Shown piece after piece: positions 8,902 through 18,081 of a stretch of DNA of 64,000 bases (positions are counted from its first letter, which is position 1; each line of letters starts with the position of its first letter). This DNA is from JACCZH01 sp963729445 (GTDB lineage Bacteria > Chloroflexota > Chloroflexia > Thermomicrobiales > CFX8): NCBI GenBank assembly GCA_963729445.1, contig CAVSNU010000005.1, positions 248,001 through 312,000 on the forward strand, given 5' to 3'. The notes below the pieces were generated by a model, which saw only the letters and a program-made list of their open reading frames with translations, did no database searches and had not been told where the DNA came from. The position numbers and the translations under genes are program-made.

Positions 8902-10200
8902 ATGCAAAAGCACGTTGTCGTTGTCGGGGCAGGCTTCGCGGGACTCTACGCCACCAAGGAATTACGCAAGCATAGTGATGCCCGAATCACACTCGTTGAT
9001 CGACACAACTACCATCTCTTCGCGCCGCTCCTCTATCAGGTAGCGGCAGCCGCGCTCGAAGGGGCAGACATTCTCCACCCCGCACGCGATGTCGTACGCG
9101 ACCACCCGAGCTCCAGGTTTATCCTGGGTGAGGTTACCCGTGTCAATCGCGAGCAGCGCACCATCACCGTGGAGGATGAAGAGCTAGCCTACGACTACCT
9201 CATCGTCGCCACCGGGAGCCGAACGAATACGCTCGGCGTTCCCGGGGTGGAAGATCACGCAATCGGGCTAAAGGAAATCAAAGAGGGGATGCGCATCCGC
9301 AACCGTATCCTCTCGGCCTGTGAAGAAGCAGCTCAGCTGACCGATGAGAACCAGGTGCGAGCGTTGCTCACCTTTGTCGTGGTCGGCGGCGGACCCACCG
9401 GTGTTGAGCTCGCCGGATCGCTCGGCCAGCTCACTGTCAGGGTTCTCCCCCGCTACTATCCGGAAATCGATCCGTCACTCTATCAGGTCATCCTGATCGA
9501 GTCATCGCCGCGCGTGCTCTCAGGGATGTCAGAGAAGTCGTCCGCCTATGCCGCGGCGTCTCTGAAAGATTTCGGGGTAGACCTGAACCTTGGCACGCGG
9601 GTCTCCGAAGTGGGACCCCAGGGAGTCTATACTACCAAGGACGAATTCATCGAGTCGTTCACGAAAATCTGGGCAGCCGGCGTCATTGGTGCGCCGGTCG
9701 AGGGTCTGGCACAGCCTGGCCCCGGCCACCGCATCCCGACGACGGCCTTCCTGAATCTGCCAGACGACCCGAGGGTTTATGTGGCCGGAGATCTCAACGG
9801 CTACATCCCGCCAGGCAAGAAATGGCCCTATCCACAAGTCGCGCCAATGGCGATGCAACAGGGCGTCCACGCGGCCAGGAACATCCTGCGCGATATGCGG
9901 GGCCAGCGGCTGCGGCGCTTCACCTACTCCGATCGAGGCACGATGGTAACCGTGGGCCGCAAACGTGCCGTCGCCGAGATAGGGTTCGTCAAGATCAAGG
10001 GCGCGATTGCCTGGATCGCCTGGTTCGCGGTGCATTTACTCAAGCTCACCGGTGGCCGCAACCGGTTGCGGGTACTCGTCACCTGGGTCTATAACTTTGT
10101 CACGTATGACTTCGCGGAGCGGGTTATCCAGGACCGCGAGTACTTCCCGAAACTCGCAGGCACGTCCGAAGAGAAACAACTCGATCAGGCGGCAGGCTAA
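8902..10200 (+). CDS. ndh: Type II NADH dehydrogenase (NDH-2), FAD-dependent
   Basis: This 432-residue flavoprotein starts at ATG 8902, with GAGGAG five bases upstream; the GTG six bases earlier is less likely. The N-terminal FAD motif is VVVGAGFAGLYAT, the NAD(H)-binding motif FVVVGGGPTGVELAGSL lies near residue 160, and RVYVAGDLNGYI is the second FAD-contacting motif. The C-terminus ends in amphipathic helices (AWFAVHLLKLTGG, VLVTWVYNFVTY) that anchor NDH-2 to the membrane surface. It should oxidise NADH and reduce quinone without proton pumping. It converges on the etf/etfD operon, so two quinone-reducing entry points sit side by side. Confidence 0.88.
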   Translation: MQKHVVVVGAGFAGLYATKELRKHSDARITLVDRHNYHLFAPLLYQVAAAALEGADILHPARDVVRDHPSSRFILGEVTRVNREQRTITVEDEELAYDYLIVATGSRTNTLGVPGVEDHAIGLKEIKEGMRIRNRILSACEEAAQLTDENQVRALLTFVVVGGGPTGVELAGSLGQLTVRVLPRYYPEIDPSLYQVILIESSPRVLSGMSEKSSAYAAASLKDFGVDLNLGTRVSEVGPQGVYTTKDEFIESFTKIWAAGVIGAPVEGLAQPGPGHRIPTTAFLNLPDDPRVYVAGDLNGYIPPGKKWPYPQVAPMAMQQGVHAARNILRDMRGQRLRRFTYSDRGTMVTVGRKRAVAEIGFVKIKGAIAWIAWFAVHLLKLTGGRNRLRVLVTWVYNFVTYDFAERVIQDREYFPKLAGTSEEKQLDQAAG

Positions 10201-10212
10201 CCGTCCCGCAAC

Positions 10213-12312
10213 TCAGACGTTTGACGAGCCCACGGGCTGCTTGACCATGGACCCGGCGACGATCTCGGCCAGGTCGAGCACCGTGAACTCCTCCTGCTTG
10301 CCGACGCCGCGGATGCCGTCCTCGAACATGGTCATGCAGAACGGGCAGGCGGCACACAGCACCTCGGCGCCCGTCTCGAGCGCCTCGGTGACGCGCGCCT
10401 GGTTGATGCGGCTGCCGCGCGTCTCCTCCATGAACAGGCGCCCGCCACCGCCGCCGCAGCAGAAGGACTTGTTGCGGTTGCGGCCCATCTCCGTCAGCTC
10501 GACGCCGGGCATGGCCGCGACCGCGCTGCGCGGCTCGTCGTAGACCTGGTTGTAGCGCCCCAGGTAGCAGGGGTCGTGGTAGGTCACCTTGCCGCGCGCC
10601 ATCGACGATGCCGGATCGATCTGGATGCGACCCTCCTCGATCAGCTGGTTGATGAGCTGGCTGTGGTGGACGACCTCGTAGTGGCCGCCGATCTGCGGGA
10701 ACTCGTTGCTGAGCGCGTTGAAGCAGTGCGGGCAGGCGGTCACGATCTTCTTGAAGGTGTAGCGGTTCAAGGTCTCCACGGTCTGCTCGGCCATCATCTG
10801 CGCCAGGTACTCGTTGCCGACGCGCTTGGCCGGGTCGCCGGTGCAGGTCTCCTCTTTGCCGAGGATGGCGAAGTTGATCCCGGCCGCCTGCAGGATGCGC
10901 GCCAGGGCGAGCGTGGTCTGCTGGTTGCGCGGGTCGAACGAGCCCAGACAGCCGACGAAGAAGAGCACCTCGACGTCCTCGTTCGCCGCCGCCTTGTCGG
11001 CCATGAGCGCGACGGGCTGGTCGAGCTTCTTCGTCCAGTCGGCCCGCTGGTTGGGCGGGTAGGAGTACGGGTTGGACAGGCGCTCGAGGTTGTTGAACAG
11101 CGGCCCCAGCTCGTCCGGGAACTCGTTCTGCTCCAGCACCAGGTTGCGCCGCATGCCGACGATCAGCGGCACGTGGTCGATGTAGACCGGGCAGTGCTCG
11201 ACGCAGGCGCCGCAGGTGGTGCAGTCCCAGAGCTCGGCCGGCGAGACCACCCCGCCGATCAGCCCGCGCTCCGGACCCATCCCATTGCGGAAGCGCGCCG
11301 AGGTCCACTGCTGGCCCAGCTCGCCCGAGAAGATGGAGCCATGGTCGGCCGCGTAGCCGGCGATCTCCAGCACCAGGTCGCGCGGCTTGAGCGGCTTGCC
11401 GGTGTTGAAGGTCGGGCAGTACTCCAGGCAGCGCCCGCAGTGCATGCAGGCGTCGACGTTCATCAGCTGCGCCCAGGTGAAGTCCTCCAGCTTGCCGATG
11501 CCGAGCGTCTCGGCCTCCTCGATGTTGGCGATCGGCTCGAGCTCGCCGACCGGCGTGAGCCGCCGGAAGAAGACGTTGGTCAGGCTGGTGAAGGGGTGGA
11601 TCATCTTGCTGTAGGCGAAGTAGGCCAGAAAGACGAAGGTCGTGAGGAAGTGGCTCCACCAGTTGAGCTGGTGCAGCCCGGTCAGCCAGCCCTCGGAGAG
11701 CCCGCGCAACGGGATCGACATGGGGTAGGAGACGAACGACCAGCGCTCCCAGGGATCGCGCTCGACCGCCAGGCGCAGCGCCTGCACGACGTAGCCCTGC
11801 ACCGCGAGCACCAGCAGGAAGGCCAGGACGAGCACGTCGTCCGGGGCGCTCTCCTGGATCGTGATCCTCTCGACGAAGCGCCGGTAGAAGGCCATCAGGA
11901 CGCCCACGATCAGCATCAGCCCGCCCAGGTTCATGGCGAACTTGAAGCCCAGATAGAAATCGCCCTGGTAGAAGCTGTAGCCGAAGAGCGGGACGGTGAC
12001 GTCGTCCTCGAGCATGACGAGGATCGTGCCGATCAGCAGCACGATGAAGCCGCCGAAGATGTTGGCGTGCATGATGCCGGCAAAGCGCTTGTTCTCGCGC
12101 ACGATCCGGCCATGGAAGACGCTCTTCAGCAGCGCGCCCTTGAGCCGCGTGCCCCACTGGCCGAAGCGGTCCTCGGGCTGGCCGCGCCGCCAGACGCCAA
12201 CCCGCTTGGCCAGGCCGTAGGCGAGATAGGCCACCGGAATGACCAGCAGCGCGTAGATCGCGATGCGGCCCAGCAGGTCGACGTTCCAGAGAATCTCGCG
12301 GGTCGGGTTCAC
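10213..12312 (-). CDS. etfD: EtfD-like membrane Fe-S ETF:(mena)quinone oxidoreductase
   Basis: This 699-residue protein has an N-terminal NarI-like membrane part of about five helices, two [4Fe-4S] motifs (CMHCGRCLEYCP and CTTCGACVEHCP), and two CCG-type domains of the heterodisulfide-reductase kind, with HDPCYLGRYN and SFCCGGGGGR near the C-terminus. This architecture matches the EtfD/EMO family, which passes electrons from the electron transfer flavoprotein to menaquinone during acyl-CoA oxidation. The gene is last in a minus-strand set with etfB, etfA and a small membrane protein, which it overlaps by 4 bases. It replaces the single-subunit ETF:QO of mitochondria and proteobacteria. Confidence 0.85.
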   Translation of the reverse strand: MNPTREILWNVDLLGRIAIYALLVIPVAYLAYGLAKRVGVWRRGQPEDRFGQWGTRLKGALLKSVFHGRIVRENKRFAGIMHANIFGGFIVLLIGTILVMLEDDVTVPLFGYSFYQGDFYLGFKFAMNLGGLMLIVGVLMAFYRRFVERITIQESAPDDVLVLAFLLVLAVQGYVVQALRLAVERDPWERWSFVSYPMSIPLRGLSEGWLTGLHQLNWWSHFLTTFVFLAYFAYSKMIHPFTSLTNVFFRRLTPVGELEPIANIEEAETLGIGKLEDFTWAQLMNVDACMHCGRCLEYCPTFNTGKPLKPRDLVLEIAGYAADHGSIFSGELGQQWTSARFRNGMGPERGLIGGVVSPAELWDCTTCGACVEHCPVYIDHVPLIVGMRRNLVLEQNEFPDELGPLFNNLERLSNPYSYPPNQRADWTKKLDQPVALMADKAAANEDVEVLFFVGCLGSFDPRNQQTTLALARILQAAGINFAILGKEETCTGDPAKRVGNEYLAQMMAEQTVETLNRYTFKKIVTACPHCFNALSNEFPQIGGHYEVVHHSQLINQLIEEGRIQIDPASSMARGKVTYHDPCYLGRYNQVYDEPRSAVAAMPGVELTEMGRNRNKSFCCGGGGGRLFMEETRGSRINQARVTEALETGAEVLCAACPFCMTMFEDGIRGVGKQEEFTVLDLAEIVAGSMVKQPVGSSNV

Positions 12313-12794
12313 GCGTCACCCGCTCTCGGCTGGTCGCGCGTCTCCCGGGCGGCCGCGCCCCCCGGTGTCGGCCCGAACGCCCGGCGCAGCGCCTGCACGG
12401 TCAGCGCGACCGCCAGCAGGGTGGCGCCCGTCATGAGCAACACCACCAGCGTGCCACCCAGGACGCCCCCGAGCCCGGCCTCACCCACCGCCGCGGCCAT
12501 GCCCACCACGCCGGCCAGCAGCCCCAGCACCAGCGGGACCGTCATGACCGCCACCATCACCAGCGCCACCGGCAACCGTGCCGCCTTCAGATGCTCGACC
12601 AGCCGCCACTTGCGCGGCGAGGACAAGCCGGCGTCGACACCGAGCCCGACTCCACCTACGGTAATAAACCCGGCGCCAAACACCTTGAGCCAGTACCAGT
12701 GCGCCGTCTCGGCCAGCACGATCAGGATGATGCCCAGGGCCACCGCGGCCGTGGAGAGAATCGTCATGCGGTCTTTGATATGTTGGTAGTTCAC
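12309..12794 (-). CDS. Small membrane protein in the etf operon
   Basis: This 161-residue protein has about four hydrophobic segments (ILSTAAVALGIILIVLAE, FGAGFITVGGVGLGV, LPVALVMVAVMTVPLVLGLLAGVVGM, LGGTLVVLLMTGATLLAVALTV) and a polar C-terminus. Its stop overlaps the EtfD start by 4 bases, so the two are probably translationally coupled. I do not recognise the family. The position between etfA and etfD suggests an accessory membrane subunit, which is inference only. Confidence 0.7.
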   Translation of the reverse strand: MNYQHIKDRMTILSTAAVALGIILIVLAETAHWYWLKVFGAGFITVGGVGLGVDAGLSSPRKWRLVEHLKAARLPVALVMVAVMTVPLVLGLLAGVVGMAAAVGEAGLGGVLGGTLVVLLMTGATLLAVALTVQALRRAFGPTPGGAAARETRDQPRAGDA

Positions 12795-12821
12795 GTGCCC
12801 TCACCCCTGGACAGCGGCTGT

Positions 12822-13778
12822 CTATCCCCGCAACTTCTCCGTCAGCTTCGGCACGACCGTCAGCACGTCACCAACAATACCCAGGTCCGCCAGCTCGAAA
12901 ATCGGCGCGTCCGCGTCCTGGTTGATCGCGATCAGGTACTTGCTGCCCTTCATGCCGGCGATGTGCTGGATTGCTCCCGAGATACCGCACGCCACGTAGA
13001 GAGTCGGTTTAACGGTCTTGCCAGTCTGGCCCACCTGGTGGCTATAGGGCACCCAACCGGCGTCGACGATGGCACGGGTCGCACCCGGCGCTCCACCGAG
13101 CTCTTTGGCCAGGTTCTCGATCAGCACGTAGTTCTCCGGCTGGCCCAGTCCACGACCGCCAGAGACGATCACCCCGGCATCCTCCAGGTTCGGACCCTCG
13201 GCCGTCTGGTCAACCGCATCGACCACCTTTACGCGCAGGGTCGAGGGGTCCACGGGAGTGCTCACCGTGCGAACCTCGGCCTGACCGCCCACAACCTCAG
13301 CCGCGAACGATTTCGGGCGAATCTGCACCAGGTGCGGGCCGGAGCCATCCAGCGTCAGGGTTCCGGTCGTCTCCGCACCATAGGGTACGGTGACGCTTAG
13401 CTCGCCGGAAGCGCTATAGCCAACGTTGACCGCGTTGGCGATCACACCGACCCCAAGCTTGCCCATCAGCCGCGACAGAATATCACGGGCCGAGAACGTG
13501 CTGGGGAAGAGAATGAGGTCCGGCTGCTCGGCCTCGATCAACGCTGCCAGGGTCGCCACCTGTGGCTCGACCACGTAGTCGGCGTACTCCTGCTCCGCGC
13601 CATGGTGAATCACCACCGCGCCGTGGTTGCCCAACGCCGCAAGCGCCTCGTCGCCAGCCGGATGCAGCAGCACCGCTTCCGCCGTGCCGAGTTCGCGTGC
13701 CGGCGTCAGGAGCTCCAGCGACAGCCGGTGTGGCTCACCCCCCGCAACTTCGGTCCAGACCCAGATTCTATGTGCCAT
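12822..13778 (-). CDS. etfA: Electron transfer flavoprotein alpha subunit
   Basis: This 318-residue protein has the standard EtfA layout. The N-terminal alpha/beta domain is followed by the C-terminal FAD-binding domain, with VSGGRGLGQPENY, GWVPYSHQVGQTGKTVKPTLYVACGISGAIQHIAGM and AINQDADAPIFELADLGIVGD. With EtfB it accepts electrons from acyl-CoA dehydrogenases and hands them to EtfD. It lies 27 bases upstream of the small membrane protein gene and is separated from etfB by a repeat-rich gap of 267 bases. Confidence 0.92.
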   Translation of the reverse strand: MAHRIWVWTEVAGGEPHRLSLELLTPARELGTAEAVLLHPAGDEALAALGNHGAVVIHHGAEQEYADYVVEPQVATLAALIEAEQPDLILFPSTFSARDILSRLMGKLGVGVIANAVNVGYSASGELSVTVPYGAETTGTLTLDGSGPHLVQIRPKSFAAEVVGGQAEVRTVSTPVDPSTLRVKVVDAVDQTAEGPNLEDAGVIVSGGRGLGQPENYVLIENLAKELGGAPGATRAIVDAGWVPYSHQVGQTGKTVKPTLYVACGISGAIQHIAGMKGSKYLIAINQDADAPIFELADLGIVGDVLTVVPKLTEKLRG

Positions 13779-13833
13779 TACCTACTCCTACCAAGAGCCA
13801 AAAACGTCCAACTGGCCACCTGAGCGGCTTTAG

Positions 13834-14035
13834 TCATCCTGTGAGCGCCATGATAGGCATCCTGAACGCCTTGTTAGGCACCCTGAGCGGTTCATCGTCA
13901 TCCTGAGCGCCAGCGAAGAGCCTGCCCTGAGCGAAGTCCAAGGGATCTCTGAGTCAACCGCCTCGGTGATCCAGCACGAGATCCTTCCTTACGTCAGGAT
14001 GACTGGTCAGGCGCTCAGGATGACCGGTGGAAGCC
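13834..14035. repeat. Dispersed CTGAGCG-type intergenic repeat cluster
   Basis: The gap between etfB and etfA holds several degenerate copies of TCATCCTGAGCG in one orientation (for example near 13900-13910) and complementary CGCTCAGGATGA copies near 14014-14023. Between them are CCTGAGCGAAGTCCAAGGGATCTC and AGATCCTT. The inverted arrangement can fold into a long imperfect hairpin. Such elements are frequent between genes in Chloroflexota genomes. It interrupts the etfB-etfA unit. Confidence 0.65.
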
Positions 14036-14045
14036 GGACGCTCCT

Positions 14046-14831
14046 CTATACCACCTGAATCTGCTTCAGGAACGCGACGATCTCATCGACGCTGTCGCCG
14101 GAGCCATCGTCGGTCACGATCTTGCCCTGCTTCTCCTGGCGCACCTGCTCGAGGTTCACCACGCGCTCTTTCGCGCCGGCCTCACCCACCGAAGCGGGGT
14201 CGATCCCAAGCGAGGTGAGGTCACGCGTGTCAATCTGCTTGCGCTTGGCCGCCATGAGCCCCTTGAAGGATGGATAGCGCGGCTCGGCAATACTGGCCGT
14301 GACCGACAACAGGGCCGGCAGGTTCGCCTCGATGGTCTGGGTGCCGGTCTCAGTGTCTCGTGTGACGGAAATTTTGTCGCCGTTCACTGTGGCTGAGCGG
14401 GCGAACGTCACCTGCGGCAAGCTGAGCATCTCGGCCAGCGCGCCGGGCACCAGGCCGCTGTATGCGTCGGTACTCTCAATTGCCGTAATGACCAGATCGG
14501 GGTTTTCTGAGGAGATCACCGCTGCCAGCACGCGCGCCGTTCCTAGCGCATCGGAGCCGGCCAGCGCGTCATCCGTCACGAGAATCGCCCGCTCGACGCC
14601 CATGGCCATGGCGCGGCGCAACCCGTCCTCGGCCGCTTGCGGTCCCATGGAAATCGCAACGACCTCGCCACCCTGCTCCTCGACCAGCTTGACGGCCGTC
14701 TCAATCCCATACTCGTCGGCCGGGTCGAGGATCGATTGCCCCGGATTACGCACCAGCCGCCGCGTCGTCGGGTCAACCGTCATCGGTATGTTGGGGTCCG
14801 GCACGTGCTTGACACAAACGCAGATCTTCAT
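14046..14831 (-). CDS. etfB: Electron transfer flavoprotein beta subunit
   Basis: This 261-residue protein begins MKICVCVKHVPDPN at ATG 14831, the canonical EtfB N-terminus; the longer frame to 14,966 is not supported. DEYGIETAVKLVEEQGGEVVAISMGP and VLAAVISSENPDLVITAIESTDAYSGLVPGALAEML are typical family blocks. The subunit binds AMP and forms the acyl-CoA dehydrogenase docking side of ETF. It is the first gene of the minus-strand etf set, and its promoter should lie in 14,832-15,050. Confidence 0.92.
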   Translation of the reverse strand: MKICVCVKHVPDPNIPMTVDPTTRRLVRNPGQSILDPADEYGIETAVKLVEEQGGEVVAISMGPQAAEDGLRRAMAMGVERAILVTDDALAGSDALGTARVLAAVISSENPDLVITAIESTDAYSGLVPGALAEMLSLPQVTFARSATVNGDKISVTRDTETGTQTIEANLPALLSVTASIAEPRYPSFKGLMAAKRKQIDTRDLTSLGIDPASVGEAGAKERVVNLEQVRQEKQGKIVTDDGSGDSVDEIVAFLKQIQVV

Positions 14832-15053
14832 AGATTGATGAACCCTTTCGTCATTGAGCCATTGAGGCAATAGATTACCAGAGTGTCCCCACGAGCGAAC
14901 GTCATTAGTAGCAGAATTCACGATATCCGCCAGCGATCGGCTCCGTCCGCGATTGACGATCGTCATTCCCCTTGAGATTGCAAGGGACAGGCAGGTGCGC
15001 TAGAAATATCCCAGAGACCGTCAATACGTCCACATTCAGTAAGGGGGCGAGCT

Positions 15054-15560
15054 ATGGCACAAGATGTCAAGTCAGATCCCAAGGTGACGCATGTCGCAGC
15101 CGGCGAAGGGCCGTCGTTCTGGCTCCTGGGTGACTACTACACCATGAAGGTGAGCAGTGACGAAACCAACGGCGCATTCGCGCTCTTTGAGACGCTGACA
15201 CCTCCAGACTCTCCGGGCCCTCCGCCGCACTTCCATACCACTGATGACGAGTACTTCTACGTGCTTGAAGGGGTGATGGAAATTCTTGATCTGACCAACA
15301 ACCGCACGATAACGGCGGGAGCGGGATCGTCTGTCCATATTCCCAGCGGCGCGATGCACACATTCCACAATGCCGGGACAACACCTGCGCGCTTTGTCAC
15401 GATGGTCACGCCGGGCGGTTTCGAGAAGTTCTTCCAGGAGGCGGGGGATCCTGCAACCGACCCCTCATCGCCGCCGCCCGCCGGTCCACCCGACATCGAG
15501 AAGCTCGTACGCCTCGCCGAAAAACATGGCTGCATTATTCCACCGCCACCGGAACAATAA
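15054..15560 (+). CDS. Cupin-domain protein (quercetinase-like)
   Basis: This 168-residue single-domain cupin has its first motif at PPHFHTTDDEYFYVLEG (metal ligands His, His, Glu) and the second at GSSVHIPSGAMHTFHNAG (His). A Pro-rich linker and a short helix end the chain. Enzymes of this type are small metal-dependent dioxygenases or isomerases acting in the cytosol. The substrate cannot be told. The M42 peptidase gene follows 11 bases after the stop, so they may be co-transcribed. Confidence 0.75.
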   Translation: MAQDVKSDPKVTHVAAGEGPSFWLLGDYYTMKVSSDETNGAFALFETLTPPDSPGPPPHFHTTDDEYFYVLEGVMEILDLTNNRTITAGAGSSVHIPSGAMHTFHNAGTTPARFVTMVTPGGFEKFFQEAGDPATDPSSPPPAGPPDIEKLVRLAEKHGCIIPPPPEQ

Positions 15561-15571
15561 GGGGACAGACA

Positions 15572-16627
15572 ATGGACGACGGCACGCGCAACTTTGAGAT
15601 CATGCGCGAACTGATGGAGATTCCCGGGCCGACCGGCCAGGAGCGCCATGTCATGAGCTGGCTACACACGCGTTGGGAGGGTAAAGCCGAGCGCGTCTGG
15701 AAGGCCAAGGGTGGCAACCTCTTCGCGCATGTTGGCGGTCAGGGGCCGAAACTTCTCATAGAGGGCCATGCCGACGAGATTGGCTTCGTGGTTCGGAGCA
15801 TTGACGACGCCGGTTTCATCTGGCTCGCCAGCGGTCAGGTCTCCCGCGGCGACATCAGCAAACGCTATTTCATCGGCCAACCGGCCCTGATCCTGACCAG
15901 GAACGGGTTGGTCGAGGGTATCTTCGCCGCCACGACCGGTCACATTCTGTCCGACGAGCAGCGACAAAAGGAGAATCTCACCTACTACGACCTCTTTATC
16001 GACATCGGGGCGTCCTCGCGAGACGAGGCGGTTGCCTGCGGGATCTACCCCGGGGCCGGCGTGATCTGGAATCCGCCCACGAAGCGCCTGGGAACCCGGG
16101 TCATCGGCAAGGCCGTTGACGACCGCTTCGCCCTGGCGATGATGACCCTGCTGCTCGACGATCTCGACATTTCGAAGCTCTCCTACGATCTCTACTTCGC
16201 CGCCACGATTCAGGAGGAGATCGGTCTCGTCGGGGCGAGCTCACTCCGCAACGATGTGGATGCTGACCTTGCCATCGCCCTCGACAACGGTCCGGTCGGC
16301 GACATCCCGACGGTCGATAGCAGAACCCTGCCCACCCGGCTCGGCGGCGGCCCCGCACTCGTCCATAAGGATAGCCGCGCGCACTACAACGAGGATCTGC
16401 TCTGGCGTATCGCCGACGTGGCCGAGTGCGCTGGCATCCCGGTGCAGCACGCCGTCTGGGAATTCTTCGGCAGCGACGGCGACGCGCTCATCCAGCAAGG
16501 GATCCCGACCGCGCTGATCGGCCTCTCCACGCGCTACACGCACTCACCATTCGAGATGTTCGACATGCGCGATTTCGATTATTCGCTGGCCCTGTTGAAA
16601 GCATTCCTGACGACGCCAGCGGGATAG
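15572..16627 (+). CDS. M42-family metallo-aminopeptidase
   Basis: This 351-residue protein has the co-catalytic dizinc ligands of the M42 (glutamyl aminopeptidase/PepA-TET) family. HADEIGF carries the first His and Asp, KAVDDRFAL the bridging Asp, TIQEEIGLVGA the catalytic Glu pair, DNGPVGDIP the next Asp, and STRYTHSPFEM the last His. It should trim N-terminal residues from peptides in the cytosol, often as a dodecamer. AGGGGAC lies eight bases before ATG 15572. Confidence 0.87.
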   Translation: MDDGTRNFEIMRELMEIPGPTGQERHVMSWLHTRWEGKAERVWKAKGGNLFAHVGGQGPKLLIEGHADEIGFVVRSIDDAGFIWLASGQVSRGDISKRYFIGQPALILTRNGLVEGIFAATTGHILSDEQRQKENLTYYDLFIDIGASSRDEAVACGIYPGAGVIWNPPTKRLGTRVIGKAVDDRFALAMMTLLLDDLDISKLSYDLYFAATIQEEIGLVGASSLRNDVDADLAIALDNGPVGDIPTVDSRTLPTRLGGGPALVHKDSRAHYNEDLLWRIADVAECAGIPVQHAVWEFFGSDGDALIQQGIPTALIGLSTRYTHSPFEMFDMRDFDYSLALLKAFLTTPAG

Positions 16628-16694
16628 AGGACATTCCATTCTTCGTACCGGCGCAGGAAATGAAAGTGTCCAGCTTGATCCGGCAATAGGAATG

Positions 16695-16769
16695 CGTAGC
16701 GGCGCAATAAATTGCGCCTTGCCTGACTGCTCGGGCGCCGGAGAGGGCGCAATAAATTGCGCCGCTACG
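16695..16769. repeat. REP-like palindrome pair
   Basis: Two 18-base palindromes of the form GGCGCAATAAATTGCGCC (16,701-16,718 and 16,746-16,763) face each other. Each is flanked on its outer side by CGTAGC or GCTACG, giving an inverted unit of about 75 bases. It lies between the M42 peptidase and alcohol dehydrogenase genes. The same core (GGCGCAAT...ATTGCGCC) recurs inside the RAYT gene at 28,753-28,856, which makes these probable REP substrates of a RAYT-type transposase. On transcripts they could also end the converging genes. Confidence 0.75.
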
Positions 16770-16793
16770 AAGGATGGTTCCAGGAAAGCGTCC

Positions 16794-17882
16794 CTAGAAC
16801 ATGATGACCGAGCGCAGCGTCTCGCCGCGCTTCATGGCATTGAACGCTTCCTCGGTCTCCTCCAGCGTGATCTTGCGCGTCACCAGCTCATCAAGCTTCA
16901 ACTGACCCTGCTCGTACCAGTTGGCAAGCAGCGGAAAATCACGCGTCGGCAGGCAGTCTCCATACCAGGAAGGACGCACGTAGCCGCCGGTGTCGAAGAA
17001 GCGCTGCAGATCCAGATCGAGCCGTGGACCAGGTCCCGGCACACCGATAAAGACACAAGTCCCGGCCAGATCCCGGCACCAGAGCGCCTGCTCCAGCGTC
17101 TCCGGCAAACCCACAGCCTCGAACGAGTAGTTCACCCCGAAGCCACCGGTCAGCTCTTTGATCTTCTCGACCGGGTCGACCTCACGGCTATTGACCGTGT
17201 GTGTCGCGCCGAACTGCCTGGCCATCTCCAGTTTGTTCGGATCGATATCGACCGCGATGATCGTCGTGGCGCCGGCCAGCCGCGCGCCCTGAATGACACT
17301 GTCGCCAACACCGCCACACCCAAAGACCGCAACACTCGTGCCCGGCTGCACGTCGGCCGAGTACAGCGCCGCGCCAACACCGGTCATCACCCCGCAACCA
17401 ATCAGGGACATTTGCGCCGGCGGCAGGTCTGGAGATACCGGGACCGCCTGCTTCTCGTGCACGAGCGTGTGCGTGCAGAACGTCCCGATTCCCAGCGCGG
17501 GGTTGAGCAGCACGCCATCTTTCCCGCGCATGCGCTTTTCAGCATTCAGGCTCGCGGCACACAGATTCATCAGCCCACGCTTGCAGAAGCGACACACCCC
17601 ACACGGCGCCCGCCAGGCCAGAATGACGAACTCCCCGACTCTCCCCGGATCAACTCCCGGCCCAACAGCCTCGATGATGCCGGCACCCTCGTGTCCAAGC
17701 AAGAACGGAAACCCCGACGTGCCGTAGGTGCCCTCTTTGATCCCCAGATCGGTATGGCAGACGCCCGACGCCAGAATCCGCACCAGCACCTCATTCGGCC
17801 CCGGCTCGTCAATCGTGAATTCCTCGATCTCGACCGGAGCGCCCGGTGTACGCGCAATCGCTCCTCGTGCCGTAATGGTCAT
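16794..17882 (-). CDS. Zn-dependent alcohol dehydrogenase, S-(hydroxymethyl)mycothiol dehydrogenase type
   Basis: This 362-residue MDR-family enzyme has the catalytic zinc site at ASGVCHTDLG and LLGHEGAG, and a structural zinc site at CGVCRFCKRGLMNLC. The nucleotide motif is VFGCGGVGDSVIQGARLAGA. Collinear blocks such as IGCGVMTGVGAALY, SSYGDCLP-like WYGDCLPTRDFPLL and the short length resemble actinobacterial MscR, which oxidises the formaldehyde-mycothiol adduct with NAD. The thiol cofactor in this organism is unknown, so the substrate is inferred from similarity only. Confidence 0.78.
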   Translation of the reverse strand: MTITARGAIARTPGAPVEIEEFTIDEPGPNEVLVRILASGVCHTDLGIKEGTYGTSGFPFLLGHEGAGIIEAVGPGVDPGRVGEFVILAWRAPCGVCRFCKRGLMNLCAASLNAEKRMRGKDGVLLNPALGIGTFCTHTLVHEKQAVPVSPDLPPAQMSLIGCGVMTGVGAALYSADVQPGTSVAVFGCGGVGDSVIQGARLAGATTIIAVDIDPNKLEMARQFGATHTVNSREVDPVEKIKELTGGFGVNYSFEAVGLPETLEQALWCRDLAGTCVFIGVPGPGPRLDLDLQRFFDTGGYVRPSWYGDCLPTRDFPLLANWYEQGQLKLDELVTRKITLEETEEAFNAMKRGETLRSVIMF

Positions 17883-18081
17883 TGTTTGTTGATCCTCCTG
17901 ATGTCAGTTGTTGCTCACCTGGAGGGCATATTCGCACGTAGAAGGAGCCTTCGTCAACGAGCGGCTATCGCATGCGGTTTCCGCTCATACGTAAGGTTCA
18001 TCTCCAGACAACGCTCGATCATGCACATAAGCGTGCTACCATGCTCGAACTCGCTCGAATCCGCTCGTCAGGAGAATTTCG

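Noticed and set aside
10124..12789. Long open frames of 731 and 737 codons opposite or out of frame with etfD
   Set aside because: Their translations are Arg/Ala/Gly-rich with no motifs, while the etfD frame has complete Fe-S and CCG signatures. They are shadows of high-GC coding DNA.
13834..14035. A CRISPR array
   Set aside because: The repeats are degenerate, inverted and irregularly spaced, with no uniform spacers. No cas gene is present in the window.
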